Below, piece by piece: positions 55,995 to 64,000 of a stretch of DNA of 64,000 nt. Origin of the DNA: Gadus chalcogrammus. Its lineage: Eukaryota; Chordata; Actinopteri; Gadiformes; Gadidae. The stretch is taken from positions 21,157,139 to 21,221,138 of the forward strand of contig NC_079426.1 of the NCBI RefSeq assembly GCF_026213295.1, read 5' to 3'. Numbering within the stretch: the first letter of the stretch is position 1; every line of letters begins with the position of its first letter. The position numbers were made by a program, and so were the translations under genes. A model generated the notes under the pieces. That model ran no database searches and was not told where the DNA came from. It saw only the letters and a list, made by a program, of their open reading frames with translations.

Positions 55995-56126
55995 CTGGGA
56001 ACTGACGGCTTGCACCGGCCCGGACCCACCAAGGAGAACAGTTTGATATCTGATGCTCACTACAGCCCGAGTGATGGCAACAGCATTCATTTATATAAAG
56101 GCATTTATTATTCAGTGAAACCTTGA
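55995..56126 (+). CDS. Candidate terminal coding exon
   Basis: An acceptor with a good tract (tctttgacacattttccctag) precedes 132 open bases ending TGA, 43 codons in phase 0. The peptide starts LGTDGLHRPGPTKENSLISD and ends YKGIYYSVKP. It is balanced in composition and unlike the AT-driven peptides around it. The DNA is GC-richer than its flanks, as a conserved exon would be. I do not recognise the protein, and no partner exon was found nearby, so the gene would have to extend a long way. It could also be a conserved noncoding element. Confidence 0.3.
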   Translation: MGTDGLHRPGPTKENSLISDAHYSPSDGNSIHLYKGIYYSVKP

Positions 56127-56428
56127 CAACAGAAAATGTATAAATTGTTTTACTACATTGACCAGAGAATATACTACTACATTTCCATTGCTGTGTCTCA
56201 ATGATAATCTTGGCTCCAGTTGGTCACCCTGCAAACTCTGCAAACCAAAAAGTAACAGAGGAGAATGCTTTTGTTATTCATAACTTAAATATATTATTGA
56301 CAAAATATAAGATAGGGCTACAGGTTACCATTACATTTATGTTGAAGAAATGTCTGTTACATGACCACCCTCTTATTGTAAGGCAGGAAGGCAATTCATT
56401 TAATAAATATTATTTGTGCTGTCCTAGC

Positions 56429-56459
56429 AAAAAAAAAAAAAAAGTATATATATATATAT
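56429..56459 (+). repeat. Poly(A) run and (TA)n
   Basis: About 15 A followed by TATATATATATA; low complexity only, no attached SINE or LINE recognised. Confidence 0.8.
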
Positions 56460-57299
56460 CTTCAGCTATACAGCCAGCAGAAATGTATTTATTTGCCCAA
56501 TTGCTAAGGAAGAAAAACAATGTTGTGCTTGTCAGTTTTAAGTGGGGAATTTCTACAACTGTACAAAGCAAGAAAAAGAGAAATTCAGTACCAAGCAAAA
56601 CACTTCCATGAAAATACATGAAACTATAACACTAAGGTACTACCGTTGAAAGCCGTTTAGCACTTTCATTGTTGCCATAACCAAAAGGTAGGTATTAGAG
56701 TAAATAAAACAATTGTTCAGGTAAACATACCAGTCTAAATACTATTTGTACAGTTGTAATTTCTCAATACAGTGAAAAGTGATATACGCCATGAAGTATG
56801 AAACTTCTCAAGTAGAAAATTCTCACCACACCTTTGAAGCATCCACCTGAAGGGGTTCTCGGTTCTCCCTCATGGGATGGGAATGCATTGGAACGATATT
56901 AGGGCCACTATTTAGTATGTTATCACTTAAACATACTCCATACGATGCCTGTTCTATTTGTTCTATTTCATCTTCGGGAAACTCTTCCTCTGTCTGTTCT
57001 ATTTCACACACCACCACATGGAAAAGGGTGTGTTTGTGAGTATGTGTGTGTGCGGTCACACATGTAGATGTGTGAACCTAAATCAAGTACAATATCATCG
57101 TAGTTCATCAGTACATTTGCTCGCTATAGCCTACTTCACTGTCAACTCAGTATATAAACCAACCATGCATTAATCAAGTTGCTTAGACTACAATTGAATA
57201 TTGTTGCTGTGTCAAAATAATACTTTCCCTGGTGCCCTTTCTTCTGTCCAGAAGTATATTGACATTAACAGATCCTTTGTAAACACTGTTCCCAAAAGC

Positions 57300-58120
57300 T
57301 TGCTTTTTGTGGCCCCCTCCTTCACCCCCTCTCCAGTCTAGTGTGGTATCAGAGCAGAGAGCCCCTCTGAGAGGAGGAGCACTTTGGTTTTGGATATGGC
57401 AGAACCTTAAGGACGTGTGGCTGAACCTCTTCACCGGACATAAGCTTCACACGGTGACAGACTTCAAACAGGCCGAGAGACGCAGGACGCATACCTGTAG
57501 TCTACTTTCAGCTTCTCATAGCTGCGTCTCACGAGACATTTCCCTTTCACCGGCGTTTATAATCAAGCTCTGCATCTTGTCTCTCTCCAACCTTGTCAAG
57601 ATTTCCCTGCGGCCAATGAACGGCATTTCCCCTTAATGAATGCACCATCCCCCCATCGCTGATGTGGGGGGGGGGGGGGAGAGAGATCGACACATTTGGC
57701 AACACTGAGGTGATGGAAAATGTCACTTGTCGCCTTTGATTTTCGGTTTTATCTCGGGTTATGGCATTTGCTTCCATTGTCGTAGTTAATGCCCGGAAAT
57801 TAAGGCCAGAGAGAAAAATCCCATCGGGGTGTTTTAAAAGTGTTGTTCCCTTGAATGCCGGGGTCTTAGTTGTGAACATTTTTTTTAAATGCTCAGCTAT
57901 TTCAAACTGAACTTGACCACTTGAGACGTTTTGAAATCTGTGGTCAATCGAAGCTCAATTGCATCATGGGTACAAGCTATTTTCTGCCTAATCACACATG
58001 GCTATTTTGCAGACTCCAAACACAGCATTCTTCTTATTGTGTTAATGTGATTCCAAACTCAGAAACAGAAAGCATGAAAGGAAGAGGGATATTTACATCA
58101 GCGTCCATAAAGGCGATGTC
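57300..58120. other. Possible conserved noncoding region
   Basis: A complex, non-repetitive block with moderate GC, broken by a G13 run at 57667-57679. Segments such as 57,715-57,830 and 57,930-58,040 (gcatcatgggtacaagctat) have the texture of developmental enhancers. No coding frame is convincing. Judged by composition only. Confidence 0.2.
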
Positions 58121-60090
58121 GACTTTTGATTATCCGGCCACTTACAGACTTGTGACTTGGTAGCCTATCCCCTATTTTATATTTGCGGTGGCCTGATATG
58201 TATGATATGTAAATGTATGGTGATGTAGTCGACGAATAGCAGGGCACTTTAACACTGATGTATCCTCGGTCCCCGAGCCGATTCGGTGGCCGATGGAGCT
58301 TCTCGTTGAGTGTTAAACAACTGGGGGGTTTGAGATCAAGAAAAACATCAGGAGATTTAGCCAGGTCATGTGTACCAGGCCTACCACACGCTGTGGTGGA
58401 CACTTTTTACATTTTTTACAGCTGAAACAACACACTTGGAACAAAAAGAAAATAAGTGAATGATATCTGTAATTTTGAAGTCACCATAACAGTATTCCTG
58501 TGATGATTGTAATATTGCAGGGTGGCACACACTGTGATACAATGTACAGCTCAAAGCAAGACCCACTGTTCCAGGACGCCCCAGCCTTCACTACTCCTCT
58601 ATTAGCGAAATGTTAAGTTAATGACTGCTGGAGGCTTCACAGCCTGCTCAAAAACCTCTTGTCAGATTATATTTTACTAAAGCAAACACCCATTTCAAAA
58701 GAATTTGCATTAAGTGGACCATTATCATCCTCGACACTTACACTGCATGTCTTTAACCTACTTTCCCCCTGTCATTCTATCTAGCGCGCACACGTCAATA
58801 TACGCTGAGAAATCCAATAAAAGTCATTACAAAATGCCAAAAGGCAGACACTATTCCACAAACCTGCACATTATAGTTTTTTACGAGGCTGCTTCTAAGT
58901 TCATACTTCTCTGTCAATGTTTTTTTCGACCATTAACCGTTTAATGATGTTTCCTTTACTCCCACACTCCCATCTCTCCTTCACTCCCTCCTTTGCTACC
59001 TTCCAGCAGAAAGTGCTGATACATTGCACCAATCAGTGGCATAACGAATCAATGGCCAGACCAATAACCATTACTCCAAATTAAGGGGACTCCTTTGAGG
59101 GAAACGCTGTTGACACCTTCATAAAGACAGCTTTCATTAGCGTATATCGATCAAGCCGCCCCACTCCCAGGCACCCAGAGCAGGCTGGACAACTCCCACA
59201 GCTGGGGGCTTGCCATACTGAGGGGGAGAGGACCCAGAGAAGGACCACTCCACTGCCCTGGAGAAACGCCCCGAAACGGCTGCAGATGTATACATCTTAG
59301 TCTCTGATAAACCCTTCCTTTCACTGCGTCCGTGAATCCATCCTCCTTAAATAGACAGGGATGAGCATGGTGTGCGGATGGCAGTGTTTCTGTTTGGCTG
59401 TGTGTGCGTTGGTGTGTGTTTATTTTTTTTGTTGGAATTTGGAGATGCACCTAAAATGGAGGCTTCCTTGTCCTCCCTCGCTCCCTCTCTCTCGCTGTAT
59501 CTCCTGGAGGTAGAGAAGTGGTGCATCGATGTGGGTCACATGTAAATCAGCTGAGTGGGGCCCGTGCAGGCACTGTCTGTCTCTCTCCCCCCTTGTGGGG
59601 TGCGCTGGCTGAAACACCATGCATCATCTCTGGGAGGGCTTATTGTAAGGCATCGGCTGCACACTGTTGGTTTATAGATCACTTATGTAAGCGCGCCGTA
59701 GCGCTCTGAGGGGGTTGCCGTTCCGGGGGCGACCACTAGATGGCAGTATGGCACTATACGAGTGAGGGGTCCGTAACTAATGGTCAGCGTTGCGCAGTCT
59801 TGTTTCGTTCAATGAAAGCAGACCAACCCAGCAGGGCGCGTGCAGGCTGCCCCTAAAGCTAGAGACACCCACTGGGAGATCGACAACACACAGGCCAAAT
59901 ATATAGACATATATTTTTTTTTCTGTCTTATGTCTGTATGTAGAGAAGATGTTCACAATTTAGGGATCATCCTTACATATCATTTTATCACAGTTATTAT
60001 TTACATCCACCGTATATGCCAGGGGCACAGTACGTAGGAAATAAACGATGAATTAAATTGAAGTCAACCCAAAAAGAAAAATGATTAAGA
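58120..60090. other. No gene recognised
   Basis: Unique-looking sequence without clear transposon ends. A short motif, gaccactagatggcagtatgg near 59,730, also occurs in part at about 34,043 and may be a small repeat remnant. Confidence 0.4.
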
Positions 60091-60100
60091 GAACACTTAA

Positions 60101-60611
60101 AGGGGACCTATTATGCTTTTTTACTTTTATGACCTATAAACGTGGTTATAAGGATTGATGTTATAAGGATTGATGTTATAAGGAGTCATGTTTAACCATA
60201 CACAAAAAACGATGTCGATTTTCGGGAAACTCTTCCTCTCATCTGGGCGCTTTCAGATTCTCTGTCAACGCTCGGTTACGTCCTTCTCCGCCCCCTCGCC
60301 CCCCTCCTGCCAACCCAACTCTGTTGTGATTGGTTACCTTCCTTGAAGCGCGCGCGGGCAGATTTGACCATGCATATGGGGGCGCGGCAGGAGTGCCTCT
60401 ACGTAGATGATTTCCCGGAAATGTGAACAAGTGAATCGCAAACGTTGTCCCGAGTGTTTAGCGCTCTGCACAGCCACCCCAGACTGTCAGCAGGGAATGC
60501 GTTGAAATGCATGTGTCATTATTTGTCACTTTTGTATGGTTAAACATGACTATCAATCATTATAACAACGTCTATAGGTCATAAAAGTCGAAAAAGCATA
60601 ATAGGTTCCCT
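60101..60611. mobile_element. TTAA-flanked MITE
   Basis: Bounded by TTAA at 60097-60100 and 60612-60615. Terminal repeats: AGGGGACCTATTATGCTTTT at the left, and at the right, inverted, AGGGAACCTATTATGCTTTT. They extend imperfectly through ATGACCTATAAACG. TTAA targets point to piggyBac- or Kolobok-type mobilisation. Noncoding. Confidence 0.85.
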
Positions 60612-61184
60612 TTAATACATAAGTCTAACTGCAGTGTGAGTCTTAAAACATGCAGGCCAATGGAAAGACATTTAAGGCAATGGGGCACCATGCTGAAGGC
60701 CCATTCACACCCTACGGTAAATACGGATAGGAACCCTTTCGTCCTGTCCCGGAGGTCGCTTCGTCCGTCAGTGGGTCCGTCGCCTCTGACCTTCCAGAGG
60801 GCGAATCCGTAGTGCTCAGGGAGAAACGGAGCAATACCAACGGAAATCGAGGCGGCAGTATAGAGTCAGAAGTCCATTCGCAAAAATAGATTAGTGTAAT
60901 ATAAAGAGTAGTATAATATCTGGTATATATATTGTATTTAACGTTTTATACTTATATTATATACCTGACCTTTTTATGTTATTGTTCATCTGTTTTGGCA
61001 ATGAATTGTAACTGGTCATTTAAAATTTGCACAACATTTTGAGGAGAGAATCTGCGTCGCGTAGGCCTACACTTTTTGCGCCTTTTTTTTGCAGATTTCA
61101 GATGACACAAAGCAAAATCATCTCCTCTACAGATGCCATGTTTGAGATTGTGGATGCCGGTAATTGGCGACACGACTGTCACTG

Positions 61185-62133
61185 CCCTCTAAAAGTTTCT
61201 CAACGGGGGCGTTCGCACAACCTAGGGGGGCGTTGGGAACGTGATTCCATTTTTGTGGGGGGATTTTAAACTTTCATTGTTTTTATTTTTTTGGGTGAAA
61301 AAATAGGCTACCTGAAATAAATTGCCTATTTTAATTTATTGGTTTCTAACCCCTCTACCGTCTCAGCTACTTTTTACTGTCTATGCGCAGTGGAACAGTG
61401 ATAATACAGCGCGGTTCGGTCCTGCACACGCCAGGACTCCCGTTACATCAGCTATCGTCAAGATCTCTACAGTAACGCTGATAAACATAACCCAAGTTTG
61501 CGGGTTAACAGTTCAATAACCAACATGGCCGATAGCAAGAAAAGAATATAGCCCGTTTTCCTCCTTCCTCTTGCTGTTGTTCAGTTCCAGCTGCTCTGAG
61601 CGTAGTCTCCACGAAAAGACTGTTGCATTTCAAATACAAAATATATAGGCCTAATTAGGCCTCGGCGCACGATCTGTTTTCGCGGTGTCCGCGTTGCCCG
61701 GGCCGCGGTGCCCGTGGTACCCGGTGCCCGTGGTACCCGGGCCATTCATTCATTCGTTCACGGGGCACGGCTGGAGTCGCGGGAGACGCGGGAGTGGTCA
61801 TGGTGCCCAAGGTCACGGTGCCCGGCTCTGGAAGTTTAATTGGGTTTATTACAATGATGGACACTGCTTTTAGCCAATCAGAGGTGAAACATTTGCATTT
61901 CATGAATATTCATTAATATCATTATATTTTTTTGCACCAAAACCGACTCAGAGGGCCTTCATTGCGATTATTGACCAACGAAAAATCAATGAAAAATGAT
62001 GTATTGACAACTTCAAGCAATATAACACGAGTGTGAGTGGGGTTGTTCGTTTATTTTTTATTTATTTTTTATTGGCGCCAGAGGATCAGGATAAGGTCAG
62101 GGGGGCGTTTGCTCAAAAGAGGTTGAGAACCAC
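61185..62133 (-). mobile_element. Degenerate hAT-type nonautonomous element
   Basis: The right end, inverted, reads CAGTGGTTCTCAACCTCTTT followed by AACGCCCCCC. A possible decayed left end near 61,190 has tttctcaacgggggcg. A hAT-type 8-bp duplication (ctctagag at the right) is only approximate on the left (ccctctaa). Confidence 0.4.
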
Positions 62134-62214
62134 TGCTCTAGAGGATGTTTTGCGTAACATCCATAACAAAGCTAAAACCGGACGGAGGTATGAAGGGTAG
62201 TCCCGGAGATAACA

Positions 62215-62355
62215 GCTGTGTCTCAGTTCAGGGGAAGCATCCTTCGAAGGCTGCATTCGAAGGCCGATTGCGTCACTGCCTTCATGGTCTACGAAGGCCG
62301 CACCTTCATAGACATAGATCCTTCGAAGGATGCATCCCCTGAATTGAGACACAGC
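62215..62355. mobile_element. 141-bp foldback MITE
   Basis: The ends gctgtgtctcagttcagggg and ccctgaattgagacacagc are near-perfect inverses. The symmetry continues through atccttcgaagg on both sides and internal copies of tacgaaggc/cttcgaa. It would fold into a single long hairpin. Confidence 0.85.
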
Positions 62356-62419
62356 CAACGTTTGGTACGGACTGACAAATTGCGTCCGGATCCAGAGGTA
62401 TGAATCGGCCTTTAGAGTC

Positions 62420-64000
62420 ACGAGTGCTTACATCAACCCCGCTATGATGATTGGCTGAGCTAGGAATCAGCAGATAAGCAGAGGTAGGTCCTAATAGGTC
62501 AGTGTCGGTTCAGATAAATCACCAGGGTTCGTCATAGTAGTTGTTAACAAGGCAAATATGAACAAGGGTATTAGCCAGGGTTGAGCATGCTCCTTATATG
62601 GCCCAGTCAGCGGCTGTGATGGAAGCGGTTGGCTCTGATGTGTGGTCATGGTTCAGATTCACTTCCAATCCGACGTGCGAGAGACGAACTGGACAGCCAG
62701 TTGGCCTTGGCAGTGCAGCCAGCATGCAGTGATGATGTCACCACAAGGGCTGATATAAACAGACAGAGGGGGAAATGAGATGGAGCAGAGTGGACGAGGT
62801 GTGCTTGAAGTGACCTACCTCACACTTTAGGGTGGGATGGTATGGCTATCTATGGACTCAGACTACCCCTAACTCTATATAGAGAGAGAAGAGGTTGGCG
62901 ACAATTCTGCGTAATCGTAGTGAGGTAAAGTTTGCTCAAACTTGAATTACAGGGAGGGTCATTTGGTCACATCTCACCCCTCTTCTTGAGGTCCTATAGC
63001 AGTAGCTGTTGACACAAGCTATTTACTGATTCACCCTAGAAATATTTCCAACATTCATTGCTGGTTGATCAAACAGATTGTATTTATTTATACTTGATCA
63101 AAAGTGAGAACGCCATAGAATGTTTTAATGAGCTCTGAGAAATTCAGCCTTGTAACCTTCGATAAAGACTAGTGGTAGGGTGGTAGGGCTGAAATCATGT
63201 TTGAATGTTGGTCATTTAGGCTCTTAATAAAGGAATACATAGCAATATATAGAATCTATGCTTAATTATATTACTTTTTTACTTTTTGATTTTCTGTATA
63301 TTGATTACAAAGAGTAATGTTTTATGGATCAACCCCTTGGAGAATATCATATCATATGTATGACATTGATTTACAATAAGTGTGGGCACATTCAGACCTT
63401 ATTACAGAAAGTATGTTTTTAGCTCATGTTACATACACAATTGATTGTTATCATTTATCAAGTAAGATGATGCTTAAATGTACAAGTTAATTACTACTTA
63501 TTACTTGCAAGTAAGTAATAAGTCAACAATAAATATTTTAGAACATTCCATGTATGCTAAAACTCTATGGCTATGAACTGAAAAAGGGCCTTATGTCTTT
63601 AGATAAAGCCTTCTGCTGATAAATCACATATTCAGCTGTAGGTCATTTAAGGTCTGAATCAGCAAAGGCATAATGATATAGGGAATCAATGCTCAATTGT
63701 TTGACTAGGATTCTATGAATATGATGACAGGATTTCAAGACAATATTAGCCTAGTTCAATTATGAAAATATGTTAATTTACAATCCTTTCAAAAGATGCT
63801 TCAGAAAGAAGGGAAGGAACTCTCCTATAATTGTTGTGAATTGACCATGTTGTGGAACGGGATTACCCTGCAGTCTGAAAAGCAGAAGGTAGCATGCAGT
63901 GAAGACATATTTAGATTCATTAATTCACAAATGTTGATTTGGAGAATTAAGGGGGAAAAGACTTGAATTAGAAAAGAGTCAAGCATGCTCAAAGTGTGTA
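62420..64000. other. No gene recognised
   Basis: AT-rich sequence without clear repeats, transposon ends or convincing coding frames. Confidence 0.5.

Larger units (their letters stand above)
60697..62413. mobile_element. Nonautonomous element with nested insertions
   Basis: The left end aaggcccattcacaccctac and right end ggtatgaatcggccttta are imperfect inverses. The interior holds fragments with gacggagg/ccgtc motifs, a hAT-type end near 62,130 and a small MITE at 62215-62355. No coding frame. The target duplication was not resolved. Confidence 0.5.

Overview
The window is a stretch of a vertebrate, almost certainly teleost fish, nuclear genome dominated by nested and mostly broken transposable elements. 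The evidence is the mixture of families: hAT, Harbinger with a Myb-like partner gene, an rve/IS3-like eukaryotic DNA transposon, Ty3/gypsy, BEL/Pao, L2/CR1/Rex1-group LINEs, an RTE/I-like LINE and an L1-like LINE. Spliceosomal introns, long (TG)n tracts, TTAA MITEs and the absence of any bacterial gene layout fit the same conclusion. No intact, confidently identified host gene is present.

1-5.6 kb is mostly single-copy-looking sequence. On the minus strand it holds a candidate small secreted-protein gene (about 960-1810: TATA-like box, start codon, signal peptide split over two exons, Cys-rich third exon). It also has one unexplained open frame and a possible conserved noncoding block. 5.67-8.97 kb is a full-length hAT transposon with 8-bp target duplications; its BED-finger transposase is frameshifted but keeps a recognisable intron. 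10.3-11.6 kb is an rve-core transposase that has lost its second catalytic Asp. 11.7-12.7 kb holds two minisatellites; the second is split by a 617-bp element that ends in a 148-bp palindrome. 13.4-16.7 kb is a minus-strand LINE.

16.9-31.1 kb is a nest. Two Harbinger-derived copies in opposite orientation flank a Ty3/gypsy element (LTRs near 19.4-20.3 and 28.8-29.5 kb, minus strand). A plus-strand LINE (21,791-25,137) has inserted into the gypsy integrase, with a 7-bp putative target duplication. 32.9-33.5 kb is one LTR plus leader of a second gypsy family. 34.5-38.8 kb is the most structurally unusual part: a 170-bp satellite array abutting a 2.3-kb near-palindrome whose two arms each carry the same terminal-exon-like open frame.

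39.4-53.5 kb is a second nest. A MITE is followed by a decayed BEL/Pao element, which is split by an RTE/I-like LINE with a 12-bp target duplication. The BEL 3' LTR follows, then a 5'-truncated L1-like LINE that is itself split by a minus-strand L2-type LINE. 53.5-64 kb is sparser: a hAT MITE with 8-bp target duplications, a long (GT)n, a candidate terminal exon, noncoding sequence that looks conserved, a TTAA MITE and a cluster of nested MITEs. All family assignments are from motif reading; no database search was run.
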